A DNA stretch of 36,232 bases from Rhodobacterales bacterium (GTDB lineage: Bacteria; Pseudomonadota; Alphaproteobacteria; Rhodobacterales; Rhodobacteraceae). The notes beneath the pieces were generated by a model. The model searched no databases. It saw nothing but the letters and a program-made list of their open reading frames with translations, and had not been told where the DNA came from. This document shows positions 1 through 8,633 of this stretch, in pieces; position 1 is the first letter of the stretch; each line of letters begins with the position of its first letter. The stretch spans positions 1-36,232 of the forward strand of contig JAAFHX010000017.1 in NCBI GenBank assembly GCA_013297695.1, written 5' to 3'. The position numbers and the translations under genes are program-made.

Positions 1-657
1 GCAGACCGACACGTTCACGTCGGCCCGCAGGTTGCCGTTCTGCATGTTGCCGTCGCAGGTGCCCAGATAGCGCAGGATCTGGCGCAGCTTGGCGACATAG
101 GCCGCCGCCTCTTCCGGCCCGCGGATGTCGGGGCGGCTGACGATCTCCATCAGCGCGACGCCAGTGCGGTTGAAATCGACGAAGGACATGGTCGGGTCCA
201 TGTCGTGAATCGACTTGCCCGCGTCCTGTTCCAGATGGATGCGTTCTATCCGCACAAGGCGGCCCACGCCCGGCCCCATTTCCACCAGCACCTCGCCCTC
301 GCCCACGATGGGGTGATAAAGCTGGCTGATCTGATAGCCCTGCGGCAGGTCGGGGTAGAAATAGTTCTTGCGGTCAAAGGCCGAGGTCAGATTGATCCGC
401 GCCTTCAGCCCCAGCCCGGTGCGCACCGCCTGTTCCACGCAGAATTCGTTGATCACCGGCAGCATGCCCGGCATCGCGGCATCGACAAAGGCCACATGGC
501 TGTTCGGCTCGGCCCCGACGGCGGTCGACGCGCCGGAGAACAGCTTGGCGTTCGAGGCGACCTGGGCGTGAATTTCCATCCCGATGACCAGTTCCCAATC
601 GGCCTTCGCCCCGGCGATGACCTTGGGAACGGGCGGGGTATGGGTCAGATCAAGCAT
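1..657 (-). CDS. gatB: GatB, Asp-tRNA(Asn)/Glu-tRNA(Gln) amidotransferase subunit B (5' part, cut by window edge)
   Basis: Subunit B of the GatCAB amidotransferase, which converts misacylated Asp-tRNA(Asn) or Glu-tRNA(Gln) to the amide form in the cytoplasm. I translated it from the minus strand; the ORF track shows only shadows because the reading frame runs off position 1. The 219 visible codons begin [16 protein letters not shown] and contain the family signatures [41 protein letters not shown] and [17 protein letters not shown], ending within [11 protein letters not shown]. The start is fixed by AGGAGG (663-668) five bases upstream of ATG at 657. A full GatB is about 500 residues, so more than half lies outside the window. 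The downstream neighbours cannot be seen. Identification is firm. Confidence 0.97.
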   Translation of the reverse strand, partial: MLDLTHTPPVPKVIAGAKADWELVIGMEIHAQVASNAKLFSGASTAVGAEPNSHVAFVDAAMPGMLPVINEFCVEQAVRTGLGLKARINLTSAFDRKNYFYPDLPQGYQISQLYHPIVGEGEVLVEMGPGVGRLVRIERIHLEQDAGKSIHDMDPTMSFVDFNRTGVALMEIVSRPDIRGPEEAAAYVAKLRQILRYLGTCDGNMQNGNLRADVNVSVC

Positions 658-662
658 GTGAA

Positions 663-668
663 CCTCCT
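663..668 (-). promoter_or_regulatory. Shine-Dalgarno site of gatB
   Basis: A perfect AGGAGG on the minus strand lies five bases before the ATG at 657. It fixes the gatB start. The rest of the 207-base gap to the next gene holds nothing else I can support. Confidence 0.8.
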
Positions 669-864
669 GCACTGGCCTTTCGTCATACGGCAGAAAAGGG
701 CCGATCATCAAGCAGCCGACGGGCGGATTATGGCCGATCCAAGGCGCCGGGCGATGGAATGGGTTGCCGGCAGCCATGCGGCCGACGCATGACTCCTTCG
801 CCGGGCAAGGATCACGGTGCAGAACAGGTTAGGGCTTATGGCAGGTGTGATGGTGGGAAACAGG

Positions 865-1449
865 ATGCGCGCGGGTGTTCGTGCGGTGCTTCTGGGGGGG
901 CTTCTTGCCCTGCCGATGGCCTGCGAACAGATCAAGACCGAACAGGGGCTGCCCGCGATGCGGTGGGACAATCACCCTGAAGGCACCCTCTGGACGACCC
1001 GCACCCTGGATGCCATCGACACCCATGCCCCCAGCCTGCTGCAGACTGTGCCGCGCGATATCGAAACCTGGTGTCCCGGCTATCCCGAAGCCAGCACCGA
1101 CGAAAGGGAAGCCTTCTGGACCGGCATCCTGTCGGCGCTGGCCAAACATGAAAGCACCTGGAACCCGAATGCTTCGGGCGGCGGCGGGCGCTGGATCGGT
1201 CTGTTGCAGATCGCCCCGGCGACGGCCCGGCAGTACGGCTGCGAGGCTACCACGGTCGGGGCGCTGAAGAACGGTGCGTCGAACCTGACCTGCGCCGTGC
1301 AGATTGCCGCTGTCCAGGTGCCCAAGGACGACATGGTGGCCGGGAACGGCGCGCAGGGTCTGGGCCGCGACTGGGCCCCGTTCCGCAGCAGCGCCAAGCG
1401 GGCCGAAATGGCCGCCTGGACGCGCAAGCAAAGCTACTGCCAGGGTTAA
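865..1449 (+). CDS. Exported lytic transglycosylase-like protein (SLT domain)
   Basis: A small lysozyme-fold protein predicted to cleave or bind peptidoglycan in the periplasm. Starting at ATG 865 gives 194 residues with a typical signal sequence (MRAGVRAVLLGGLLALPMAC), where Cys20 could be a lipidation site, although the lipobox (PMAC) is not canonical. The SLT signature runs from about residue 92 to 122: ALAKHESTWNPNASGG, with Glu96 as the likely catalytic acid, then WIGLLQIAPATARQYGC. Four cysteines after the signal could form disulfides. The ORF track starts at GTG 817; ATG 838 and 850 are also in frame. I prefer 865 because the signal peptide begins there and GGTGGG lies seven bases upstream. 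It stands alone, divergent from gatB and convergent with the acyltransferase. The substrate is inferred from the fold only. Confidence 0.8.
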   Translation: MRAGVRAVLLGGLLALPMACEQIKTEQGLPAMRWDNHPEGTLWTTRTLDAIDTHAPSLLQTVPRDIETWCPGYPEASTDEREAFWTGILSALAKHESTWNPNASGGGGRWIGLLQIAPATARQYGCEATTVGALKNGASNLTCAVQIAAVQVPKDDMVAGNGAQGLGRDWAPFRSSAKRAEMAAWTRKQSYCQG

Positions 1450-1467
1450 CCAACCCTATCAGGCCCT

Positions 1468-1502
1468 TGCCCCATGTCGGCACCGGTCAGCCCGACAGGG
1501 CA
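1468..1502. terminator. Hairpin between convergent genes, possible bidirectional terminator
   Basis: TGCCC-ca-TGTCGG pairs with CCGACA-GGGCA around an 11-base loop, with a two-base bulge. It sits between the stop of the SLT protein and the end of the acyltransferase gene, overlapping the last codons of the latter. There is no strong T run on either side, so intrinsic termination is only a guess. Confidence 0.35.
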
Positions 1503-2389
1503 CCGCCCTTGAGCCAGGATGGCCGTTTGGTCGCCTGCACCAGGCTGACGGCGGGCGCATGCCGCCCGCCAAGCGCAAGCGTGGCGGCGCGCAGCATCTC
1601 GATGGCGTCTTCCGAACGTTGCGGCAACCGCTCGCCCGCGATGGGTTTGCCAAGGGTCACGCGGAACGGCTGGCGGCTTTTGTTCAGCACTTCGTGGAAC
1701 AGGGTGATGTCGCGCAGGGTCGGGTGGATCAGGTCGAACAGGTAGAACAGCACCGAGTTGCGCGCGCTGATGTGCAGGGGAATGACCGGCAGCGCATGCT
1801 TGCGCGCCAGCGTCGCGGCGGTCGCCATCCACGGGCGTTCAACCAGCCGCAGCCCCCGCCGCTTGGCCAGTCGCCCTGACGGAAAGATCACGCCCAGCCG
1901 ACCGTTCCCGATGGCCTGAAGGGTGAATTCCATCGTCTCGCGCGCCTTGGCATGGCTGCGCTTTTCGGGGCGCCATTCCACCGGGGCCACAAGGTCGGCC
2001 AGTTGCGGCAGCACACGCAGCACGTCGCGGTTGGTGTAGATGAAAAGGTCGGGGCGCAGCGGAGCGAGCACATGGTGCAGCACGATCCCGTCCGCGATGC
2101 CGGTCGGATGATTCGCGACCACCAGCGCCGGGCCGTTCCGCGGCAGATTCTCCAGCCCCGAGACTTCGACATCGCGCGCGATCAGGTCGGCAAGGCGGGC
2201 CAGAATCTCCCTGCGGTCCAGCGGCACCAGGGTTTCGGTCAGCACCACGGTCTGCGGATAGGACAGCATCCGGTCAAGCATGGGCCGCAGCACATGCGCG
2301 CCCATGCCGCCCCGGGCCAGCCAGGGCGCACGTTCGGCGATGAGAGGGTCGAGCCGGTCGCGCATTTCGGTACAACAGCACGCGGCCAT
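1487..2389 (-). CDS. Lysophospholipid acyltransferase family protein (PlsC-like)
   Basis: A probable membrane-associated acyltransferase of the glycerolphosphate/1-acyl-glycerolphosphate family, moving an acyl group onto a lysolipid. With ATG 2389 it has 300 residues. Motif I is NHPTGIADG (residues 93-101): His94 and Asp100 are separated by five residues, as in the NHPFGGLDG type of ornithine-lipid and hemolysin-related acyltransferases, rather than the usual four. The substrate-binding block FPSGRLAKRRG is at about 169-179 and VIPLHISARNS follows. The ORF track starts at TTG 2440, which overlaps the pepN stop as TTGA; ATG 2389 or the ATG eight codons further in are alternatives, and none has a strong ribosome site. 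Order and strand place it directly behind pepN, so co-transcription is likely. The acyl acceptor is unknown. Confidence 0.8.
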   Translation of the reverse strand: MAACCCTEMRDRLDPLIAERAPWLARGGMGAHVLRPMLDRMLSYPQTVVLTETLVPLDRREILARLADLIARDVEVSGLENLPRNGPALVVANHPTGIADGIVLHHVLAPLRPDLFIYTNRDVLRVLPQLADLVAPVEWRPEKRSHAKARETMEFTLQAIGNGRLGVIFPSGRLAKRRGLRLVERPWMATAATLARKHALPVIPLHISARNSVLFYLFDLIHPTLRDITLFHEVLNKSRQPFRVTLGKPIAGERLPQRSEDAIEMLRAATLALGGRHAPAVSLVQATKRPSWLKGGALSG

Positions 2390-2436
2390 GACGGTTCCAT
2401 GACGTTCGGCGTCTGCGGATAGGGGTCTTCGTCCGG

Positions 2437-4998
2437 TCAACCCTCGGTCCCGAGAATGCGCCCCGCCATCTCGGCCAGATCCTGGCTCAGGTCCGGCTGC
2501 GACAGGATTCGGTCCAGTTCGCCCCGCACAAGCGCCTGACGGCCGACGTCATAGCGCGGCCATGTTTCAAAGGCGGTGGACATGCGCGCGGCAGTCTGCG
2601 GGTTGACCGGGTCAAGCCGGATCAGCCAGTCGGCCAGCAGACGGTAGCCTGCACCCGTTGCCTGATGAAAGCCCGCGTGATGCGCCGACAGCGCACCCAG
2701 CACCGACCGGAACCGGTTGGGGTTCTTCCAGTCGAAATCGGGGTGCCGGGTCAGCCGGTCGGCCAGTGCCGGTGCTTCGGCCGAGGGGGCAAGCATGATC
2801 TGCAGGCCGAACCACTTGTCCATCACCAGCCGATCATTCTGCCATTGTGCGGCAAAGGCCGCGAGTTCCGCCTGCCCTGCGCCCACGTCAAGCAGGCAGG
2901 CCAGCGCGCCCACCTGGTCGGTCATGTTGTCGGCGGCGCGGAACCGGGCGGCGGCCCGCGCCCCGCCGTCGATCCGCGACAGCAGCGACAGCAGCGACTG
3001 GCGCAAGGCGCGGCGGCCTGCCGCGCGCGCCTCGGGGGTGAAGGGGCCGGGTTCCGACAGAGCCTCGATCAGCCGCGGCAAGGCCGGGGCCAGATGGTGG
3101 GCCAGCGCCTCGGCCATCTGGCGGCGGGCAGCATGAATTCGGTCGGGATCGGGGGTGATCCCTGCGGCATGCAGCGTCTGGGCCATGTCATCCTCGCCCG
3201 GCAGGCGCAGGGCAAGGGCGCGAAAGGCCGGTTCCAGCGCCTCGTCCTGTGCCACCCGCGCCAGAGCATCCAGCCAGCCGGGTGCCGGGGCAATGCCGTC
3301 GGTGACCATGCGGGCCAGCACGTCCTTTGCCAGGTGCCGCCCTGCCTCGAACTTGTTCACGGGGTCGGTATCATGGGCCAGCAGAAAGGCCCGTTCCTCG
3401 GGCGAGGTCTGTCGATCCAGCAGCACTGGGGCCGAAAAGCCGCGCAGGATCGACGGGATCGGGCGCGCGGAAAGGCCGGGGAAGGCAAAGCTCTGTGTGG
3501 TTTGCGTCAGTTCCAGCGTGGTGGTGGGCAACACCTCGTCGCCATTCGGGTTCAACAGGCCAATGGCAACGGGAATGACCTTGGCCCCCTTGTCGGGCTG
3601 GCCGGGGGTGGGCGGGTTCACCTGGGTGAAGGTCAGCGTGTAGGTGCCGCCCGCCGCGTCCGGCGCCCAGTGATCGCCGACCTTGAGCGTGGGCGTGCCC
3701 GCTTCGGTGTACCAGCGCCCGAACTGCGTCAGATCGCGGCCGGTCACGTCCTGAAACACCGCCAGCCAATCCTCGATCGTGGCGGCCTGTCCGTCGTGTC
3801 GGGTGAAATAGAGGTCCAGCGCCTGCGCCCAGGCCGCATCGCCGACAAGGCGTTTCAGCATGCCGATGACCTCGGCGCCCTTCTCGTAGACCGTGGCGGT
3901 GTAGAAGTTGTTGATCTCCTGATAATGGTCGGGCCGCACCGGGTGGGCGAGCGGCCCCTGATCCTCGCGGAACTGGCGGGCCATCAGCGCCAGCACATCC
4001 TCGATCCGCTTGACCGGGGCCGAGCGCATGTCGGCACTGAACTGCTGATCGCGAAAGACCGTCAGCCCTTCCTTCAGGCAAAGCTGGAACCAGTCGCGGC
4101 AGGTGATGCGGTTGCCCGTCCAGTTATGGAAATACTCATGCGCGATGATCGCCTCGATCCGGGCGAAATCGTCGTCGGTCGCGGTTTCGGGCAGGGCAAG
4201 CACATAGCGGCTGTTGAAGATGTTCAGCCCCTTGTTCTCCATCGCGCCCATGTTGAAGTCATCGACCGCAACGATGTTAAAGACCGACAGGTCGTATTCG
4301 CGCCCATAGGCCGTCTCGTCCCACCGCATCGACCGTTTCAGAGCGTCCATCGCATAGGCGCATTTGCCCTGATCGCCGGGACGGACCCAGATGTTCAGGG
4401 CGACAGGGCGGCCCGACATTGTGGTAAAGTGGTCGGAATGCGCGACCAGGTCGCCGGCGACCAGCGCGAACAGGTACGACGGCTTCGGCCAGGGATCGAC
4501 CCATTCGGCCCATCCCGGACCAGCGCCTGCCGGATCGCCATTCGACAAAAGCACCGGCATGTCCGACTCGATCCGCACGCGGAAGGGGGCCATCACGTCG
4601 GGGCGGTCGGGGTAGAAGGTGATCTTGCGGAACCCCTCGGCCTCGCATTGCGTGCAATACATGCCGTTCGACATGTAAAGCCCTTCAAGCGCGGTGTTGC
4701 CCTCGGGGGCGATCTGCACTTCCGCCTCGAAGGTGAAGGGGCCGGGGGGCAGCAGGGCGGCAGGGATCGTCAGCCCGGTCGCGTCCGGCACAAGGCCGAC
4801 GGGTGTGCCGTCGATGCTGGCCGCGATCAGGGTCAGCTTCTCGCCATCCAGCCGCAGATCGGCGGGGCCTTGGGTGGCCGCAAGGCGCAGGCGCGACAGG
4901 ACCCGCGTGGCCGTGGGGGCCAGGCGGAAGGTCAGATCGACAGCTTCGACGCGAAAGGGAAAAGGGCGATAGTCGGCAAGGCGGATGGTGGTGGTCAT
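2437..4998 (-). CDS. pepN: Aminopeptidase N (M1 family zinc metallopeptidase)
   Basis: Removes N-terminal residues from peptides in the cytoplasm. The 853 residues fit the bacterial PepN type (about 870). The exopeptidase motif GAMEN is at 251-255, and the zinc site HEYFH at 287-291 is followed by Glu310 in CLKEGLTVFRDQQF, giving the expected HEXXH-X18-E spacing. The C-terminal half is the helical DUF3458-type region. ATG 4998 is preceded by GGAGTG at suitable distance, which supports the start. The gene overlaps or abuts the acyltransferase downstream and is divergent from the photolyase upstream. The 920-codon frame on the opposite strand is a GC-driven shadow. Confidence 0.97.
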   Translation of the reverse strand: MTTTIRLADYRPFPFRVEAVDLTFRLAPTATRVLSRLRLAATQGPADLRLDGEKLTLIAASIDGTPVGLVPDATGLTIPAALLPPGPFTFEAEVQIAPEGNTALEGLYMSNGMYCTQCEAEGFRKITFYPDRPDVMAPFRVRIESDMPVLLSNGDPAGAGPGWAEWVDPWPKPSYLFALVAGDLVAHSDHFTTMSGRPVALNIWVRPGDQGKCAYAMDALKRSMRWDETAYGREYDLSVFNIVAVDDFNMGAMENKGLNIFNSRYVLALPETATDDDFARIEAIIAHEYFHNWTGNRITCRDWFQLCLKEGLTVFRDQQFSADMRSAPVKRIEDVLALMARQFREDQGPLAHPVRPDHYQEINNFYTATVYEKGAEVIGMLKRLVGDAAWAQALDLYFTRHDGQAATIEDWLAVFQDVTGRDLTQFGRWYTEAGTPTLKVGDHWAPDAAGGTYTLTFTQVNPPTPGQPDKGAKVIPVAIGLLNPNGDEVLPTTTLELTQTTQSFAFPGLSARPIPSILRGFSAPVLLDRQTSPEERAFLLAHDTDPVNKFEAGRHLAKDVLARMVTDGIAPAPGWLDALARVAQDEALEPAFRALALRLPGEDDMAQTLHAAGITPDPDRIHAARRQMAEALAHHLAPALPRLIEALSEPGPFTPEARAAGRRALRQSLLSLLSRIDGGARAAARFRAADNMTDQVGALACLLDVGAGQAELAAFAAQWQNDRLVMDKWFGLQIMLAPSAEAPALADRLTRHPDFDWKNPNRFRSVLGALSAHHAGFHQATGAGYRLLADWLIRLDPVNPQTAARMSTAFETWPRYDVGRQALVRGELDRILSQPDLSQDLAEMAGRILGTEG

Positions 4999-5206
4999 GG
5001 GGCACTCCGTTGGACTGTCACAGTAGTGTCGCAGCGCCCGGGCGCAAGGGCGGGGCAGTGCCGCCGGGTCGGTGATCCCGGCGAGGGTGCCAAGGACGGC
5101 GGGACCATTCGTGCTGCGTCAGGGTTCTTGCCGCGTCCGTTCGGAAGACCACGATCCCGTGTCGGCCGGTTTCAGGCCGCAGGGATCGCCTTTTCCCTGA
5201 TCGGGG

Positions 5207-5234
5207 TTTACGAATCGCCCCGCTCTGCTACATC
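5207..5234 (+). promoter_or_regulatory. Candidate promoter of the photolyase operon
   Basis: TTTACG and TACATC are separated by 16 bases, an acceptable match to a housekeeping promoter. The predicted transcript would start around 5241, immediately before ATG 5243, which has no Shine-Dalgarno sequence. This would make the message leaderless. The rest of the 244-base gap between pepN and this gene shows no other clear element. Read by eye only. Confidence 0.3.
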
Positions 5235-5242
5235 CTTGTTCC

Positions 5243-6763
5243 ATGAATGTTCTTGTCTGGTTCAAGCGCGACCTGCGGGTTGCCGATCATCCTGCGCTGG
5301 CCCTGGCGGCAAGCTTTGGTCGCGTCTTGCCCCTTTACATCGTCGAGCCCGAGTACTGGTCCCTGCCCGATACCTCGGCCCGGCAATGGGCCTTCACGGC
5401 AGAATGCCTGGAAGGGTTGCGCGATGATCTGGGGGCGGTCGGTGCGCCGCTGGTGCTGCGCGTCGGCGCGGCGGTCGAGGTGCTGGACAAACTGGTGCGC
5501 GCCCACCGGATCGCGCGCATCGTCAGCCACGAAGAGACCGGGAACCTGTGGACCTATGCCCGCGACCGGGCCGTGGCGGCCTGGGCACGCGGGGCCGGGG
5601 TGGACTGGGTGGAACTGCCGCAATCGGGCGTGGTCCGAAAGCTTGCGGGGCGCGACGGCTGGGCCGCGCGGCGCGATGCCTTCACCGCAGCGCCGCTGGT
5701 TCCGGTGAGGCAGCTTGACCCGGTACCGGGGGTGGAACGGGGCGCGATCCCCTCGGCCCGGGCGCTGAAGCTGGCGGAAGACCGCTGTCCGCACCGGCAG
5801 GCGGGCGGGCGCGCGCGCGGGCTGGAGATGCTGGACTCCTTTCTGACGGTGCGGGGCGCGCCCTATCGCGCCGCGATGTCCTCGCCGCTGACTGGGGAAC
5901 GGGCCTGTTCGCGCCTGTCGCCGCATCTGGCCCTGGGCACGCTGTCGGGGCGCGAAGTGGCGCAGGCGGCGGCGGCGCGGGCAGCCGAGCGGCCCGGCGG
6001 GACCTGGGGCGGGGCGCTGGCCAGCTTTCAAAGCCGCCTCGCCTGGCGCGACCATTTCATGCAGAAGCTGGAGGATCAGCCCGCGATCGAAACCGACTGC
6101 CTGCACCGCGCGATGGAGGGGCTGCGCCCCCGCGTGCCCGATGCCGCGCGTCTTGCGGCGTGGGAGGCGGGTGAGACCGGGCTTCCCTTTACCGATGCCT
6201 GCCTGCGTTATCTGGCCGCGACGGGGTGGCTGAATTTCCGCATGCGGTCGATGGTGATGGCCGTGGCGAGCTATCATCTATGGCTGGATTGGCGGGCGAC
6301 GGGGGCAGTGCTGGCGCGGCGGTTCACCGATTACGAACCCGGCATCCACTGGCCGCAGGTGCAGATGCAGTCGGGCACCACGGGGATCAATACGATCCGC
6401 ATCTACAATCCGGTCAAGCAGGGCTGGGATCAGGACCCGACCGGGGCCTTCACCCGGCGTTGGGTGCCGGAACTGGCCGCCGTGCCGGATGCCTTTCTGC
6501 AAGAGCCGTGGAAATGGCCGGGTGCGGCGGGGCTTCTGGGCAGACGTTATCCCGAACCGGTGGTGGATGTCGGCGCTGCGGCACGGATTGCACGCGAAAC
6601 GGTCTGGGGTCGCCGGGCGACCCCGGGATTTGCCTCGGAGGCCGGGCGCATCGTTCAGCGGCATGCCAGCCGGGCCGATGGTTCGGGCCGTTTCGTCAAT
6701 GACCGCGCCCCCGCGCCGCGCCGTGGCGCGGCGCCCGACGCCCAGTTGAGCCTTGATCTGTGA
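5243..6763 (+). CDS. Cryptochrome/DNA photolyase family flavoprotein
   Basis: An FAD protein of the photolyase/cryptochrome superfamily, expected to repair UV pyrimidine dimers with light or to act as a blue-light sensor. The 506 residues begin with the Rossmann-like photolyase domain ([17 protein letters not shown]) and end with the helical FAD-binding domain. Typical blocks are [79 protein letters not shown] and [10 protein letters not shown]. In the region that in E. coli PhrB reads WQWAAS, this protein has [10 protein letters not shown], so the flavin-proximal Trp of the classical electron chain appears replaced. It is therefore not a plain class I enzyme. Its stop overlaps the next ATG (TGATG), coupling it to a DUF2256 gene, a recurrent partnership of this subgroup. 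No ribosome site precedes the ATG. Confidence 0.88.
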   Translation: MNVLVWFKRDLRVADHPALALAASFGRVLPLYIVEPEYWSLPDTSARQWAFTAECLEGLRDDLGAVGAPLVLRVGAAVEVLDKLVRAHRIARIVSHEETGNLWTYARDRAVAAWARGAGVDWVELPQSGVVRKLAGRDGWAARRDAFTAAPLVPVRQLDPVPGVERGAIPSARALKLAEDRCPHRQAGGRARGLEMLDSFLTVRGAPYRAAMSSPLTGERACSRLSPHLALGTLSGREVAQAAAARAAERPGGTWGGALASFQSRLAWRDHFMQKLEDQPAIETDCLHRAMEGLRPRVPDAARLAAWEAGETGLPFTDACLRYLAATGWLNFRMRSMVMAVASYHLWLDWRATGAVLARRFTDYEPGIHWPQVQMQSGTTGINTIRIYNPVKQGWDQDPTGAFTRRWVPELAAVPDAFLQEPWKWPGAAGLLGRRYPEPVVDVGAAARIARETVWGRRATPGFASEAGRIVQRHASRADGSGRFVNDRAPAPRRGAAPDAQLSLDL

Positions 6764-6921
6764 TGCCGAAAATGCGCCGGAAATCCGATCTTCCGACCAA
6801 GGTCTGTGCGACCTGCGGCAAGCCCTTTGCGTGGCGCAAAAAGTGGGAAAAGGTGTGGGACGAGGTGCGCTATTGCTCGGACCGGTGCCGCGCCTCCAGG
6901 CCCGGCCCGGCCAGGACCTGA
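6763..6921 (+). CDS. DUF2256 small zinc-ribbon-like protein
   Basis: A 52-residue gene too short for the ORF track. It begins at ATG 6763, sharing the A of the photolyase stop (TGATG), and ends at TGA 6921. The product starts [22 protein letters not shown] and continues with [19 protein letters not shown], so it carries CxxC and CxxxC pairs that probably bind one zinc. The pattern KxCxxCGxPFxWRKKWxxxWxEVxYCSxRC is the DUF2256 signature. Members of this family lie next to, or are fused with, cryptochrome/photolyase genes in many bacteria, so a role as partner of that flavoprotein is inferred; the molecular function is not known. Translation is probably coupled to the upstream gene. Confidence 0.92.
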   Translation: MPKMRRKSDLPTKVCATCGKPFAWRKKWEKVWDEVRYCSDRCRASRPGPART

Positions 6922-7198
6922 GCGCCCCCGAAGCGCCGGTCCCGCCCCAAGCCCGACTGTCGCACGGCGCAACTCCATGTCCTGCCGTCTGGACATGTTG
7001 AAAGGGAAACAACCTTTCCGCCAGGCAGCATTTCCGGGCCGCATGCCCGACTGCTGCCGCATTCTGCGCCCGAGGCGGCCGATCCTGCGCGTTTGCTGTG
7101 CTTTTTGCCGAAATGCAGGGCGTCTGTGCAAGAATACCCCCTTCAAAGGCACCGCAACCATGCCTATGATTCCCGAACGCGGAAAAGGAAATCGGCCC
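6922..7198 (+). other. Intergenic stretch without recognised gene
   Basis: This 277-base gap separates the DUF2256 gene from the amidotransferase-like gene. An upstream extension of the next reading frame is open through it, but the translation (many Cys, Arg and Pro residues) resembles no protein and the family start is further in. I see no RNA gene, repeat or convincing promoter. Confidence 0.4.
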
Positions 7199-7972
7199 AT
7201 GACACGCCCCGTTGTCGGCATCATCGGCAACATGACCCTGCTGAACGAAAGCTATCCGGTGCATGCCGGCGGGCGGATGAACAGCGAAGCCGTGGCAGAG
7301 GTGGCGGGGTGCCTGCCGCTGATCATTCCGTCCGACCCCGCGCTGGTGTCCGTGCCCGAGTTGCTTGACCTGTGTGACGGTTTTCTGCTCACCGGGGGGC
7401 GACCGAACGTTCATCCCGAAGAATATGGCGAGGAAGAGACGCCCGCCCACGGGTGCTTTGACCGCTGCCGCGACGCGGTGACGCTGCCGCTGATCCGCGC
7501 CTGCGTTGATCGCGGCCAGCCGTTCCTGGGTGTCTGCCGGGGGTTTCAGGAGGTGAACGTTGCCCTGGGGGGCACGCTTTATCCCGAAATTCGCGATCTG
7601 CCGGGCAGGATGAACCATCGCATGCCGCCCGACGGGACGCTGGACGAGAAATTTGCCCTGCGCCATCCGGTGCGGTTGACCCCCGGCGGACCGTTCCACC
7701 GGCTGCTTGGGGCGCAAGAGGTCATGACCAATTCCCTGCACGGCCAGGGGATCAAGGTCGCAGGCCCCCGCATCGTGATCGACGGCACGGCCCCGGACGG
7801 CACGCCCGAGGCGATCTATGTCCAGGGCGCGCCGGGGTTTACCCTTTCGGTCCAATGGCACCCTGAATACAATGCCGGTGCAGATCCGGTATCGCGCCCG
7901 CTGTTCCAGGCCTTTGGCGAAGCGGCGCAGGCGTGGTCCCGGCGCGGCACGGGCGTGCGCCTGAGCGCCTGA
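7199..7972 (+). CDS. Gamma-glutamyl-gamma-aminobutyrate hydrolase family protein (peptidase C26, PuuD-like)
   Basis: A class I glutamine amidotransferase-fold hydrolase of the C26 group, whose characterised member PuuD cleaves gamma-glutamyl-GABA in putrescine breakdown. The 257-residue product starts MTRPVVGIIGN. The nucleophile is Cys113 in FLGVCRGFQEVN, and the His/Glu pair is His221 and Glu223 in QWHPEYN. The ORF track begins at 6806, but the family start is ATG 7199, with AAAGGAAA about ten bases upstream; ATG 7160 is a weaker option. No other putrescine-pathway gene is adjacent, so the exact substrate (gamma-glutamyl-GABA or another gamma-glutamyl compound) is not shown. It converges on the tetR gene with only 19 bases between them. 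Confidence 0.85.
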   Translation: MTRPVVGIIGNMTLLNESYPVHAGGRMNSEAVAEVAGCLPLIIPSDPALVSVPELLDLCDGFLLTGGRPNVHPEEYGEEETPAHGCFDRCRDAVTLPLIRACVDRGQPFLGVCRGFQEVNVALGGTLYPEIRDLPGRMNHRMPPDGTLDEKFALRHPVRLTPGGPFHRLLGAQEVMTNSLHGQGIKVAGPRIVIDGTAPDGTPEAIYVQGAPGFTLSVQWHPEYNAGADPVSRPLFQAFGEAAQAWSRRGTGVRLSA

Positions 7973-7991
7973 ATACCCGGGTGCCAGTGCC

Positions 7992-8606
7992 TCAGGGGTG
8001 CGAGGTTCCGTCCGCTGTCAGCCCGTCCAGAACCAGCGCAAGCGTCCGCTTTGCCCGGTCGACCCGCTGTTCGGCGGGTGCGCCTTCGGCGGCCCAGAAG
8101 GCCAGATTTGCAATCGCGCCGTTCAGCAGATGGGCCGTCGCCTCGGGGTCGACCGGGCGCACGCGGCCAAGCGCGACCAACCGTGTAAGGTCGGCGATCA
8201 CCTCGGCAATGCCGCCGTCCAGCAGGATATCGACCGCCTTCATGCCCAGGACCGCCGTCGCGTCCTGAAACAAGATGCGGCGGCGCGACGGGTGCAGCGC
8301 CTCGTCCAGATAGCGGTCATACCACCGCCGGAACCCGCGCCAGGGGTCGGGCTCGGCCACCCATTCCGCATCAAGAAGGGCGCTGATTTCGGCATCCACC
8401 CGGCGCAGCACCGCCTCGAACAGCCCGGCCTTGTTGCCGAAATGATGGTGCAGCGCGCCGCGCGTCATGCCGGCCTCGGCGGCCAGTGCATCCAGGGACG
8501 TCGCCGCAAATCCTTCTTCGGCAAAGGCGCGGCGGGCGACCGACAGCAGCCGTTCGGTCGTGTCCTGTGCCATCTCGGCGCGGCGTCTTCGGGGTTCTGT
8601 TGACAT
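7992..8606 (-). CDS. TetR family transcriptional repressor
   Basis: A 204-residue DNA-binding regulator. The N-terminal helix-turn-helix is clear: TTERLLSVARRAFAEEGFAATSLDALAAEAGMTRGALHHHFGNKAGLFEAV, roughly residues 15-65. The helical C-terminal ligand-binding half is of TetR type (YDRYLDEALHPSRRRILFQDATAVLG). The ORF track extends to 8741, which would cross the operators and the transporter start. ATG 8606 is the best full-length start but lies inside the first palindrome and has no ribosome site; the ATG at 8573 (MAQDTTERLL) is an alternative that would leave the palindrome in the leader. It is divergent from the MATE exporter and probably represses both genes, relieved by an exporter substrate. 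Confidence 0.9.
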   Translation of the reverse strand: MSTEPRRRRAEMAQDTTERLLSVARRAFAEEGFAATSLDALAAEAGMTRGALHHHFGNKAGLFEAVLRRVDAEISALLDAEWVAEPDPWRGFRRWYDRYLDEALHPSRRRILFQDATAVLGMKAVDILLDGGIAEVIADLTRLVALGRVRPVDPEATAHLLNGAIANLAFWAAEGAPAEQRVDRAKRTLALVLDGLTADGTSHP

Positions 8607-8618
8607 ACGGCCCGTATG
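8604..8618. promoter_or_regulatory. Operator 1 of the tetR-MATE intergenic region
   Basis: Perfect palindrome CATACG-GCC-CGTATG, extended by A and T to 17 bases at 8603-8619. It shares both half-sites with operator 2; only the three central bases differ. It overlaps the tetR ATG on the minus strand and a TTGACA (8600-8605) that may be the -35 box of the transporter promoter. The likely ligand is the adjacent TetR protein, by inference from position and symmetry. Confidence 0.8.
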
Positions 8619-8633
8619 TAAGTTAGGGGGTCG

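Noticed and set aside
205-792. 195-codon plus-strand frame opposite gatB
   Set aside because: It is antisense to the unmistakable GatB coding sequence and has no family features.
2665-5427. 920-codon plus-strand frame opposite pepN
   Set aside because: Its translation is rich in Arg, Gly, Gln and His with no recognisable domain, and pepN on the other strand is certain. It is the usual open antisense frame in GC-rich DNA.
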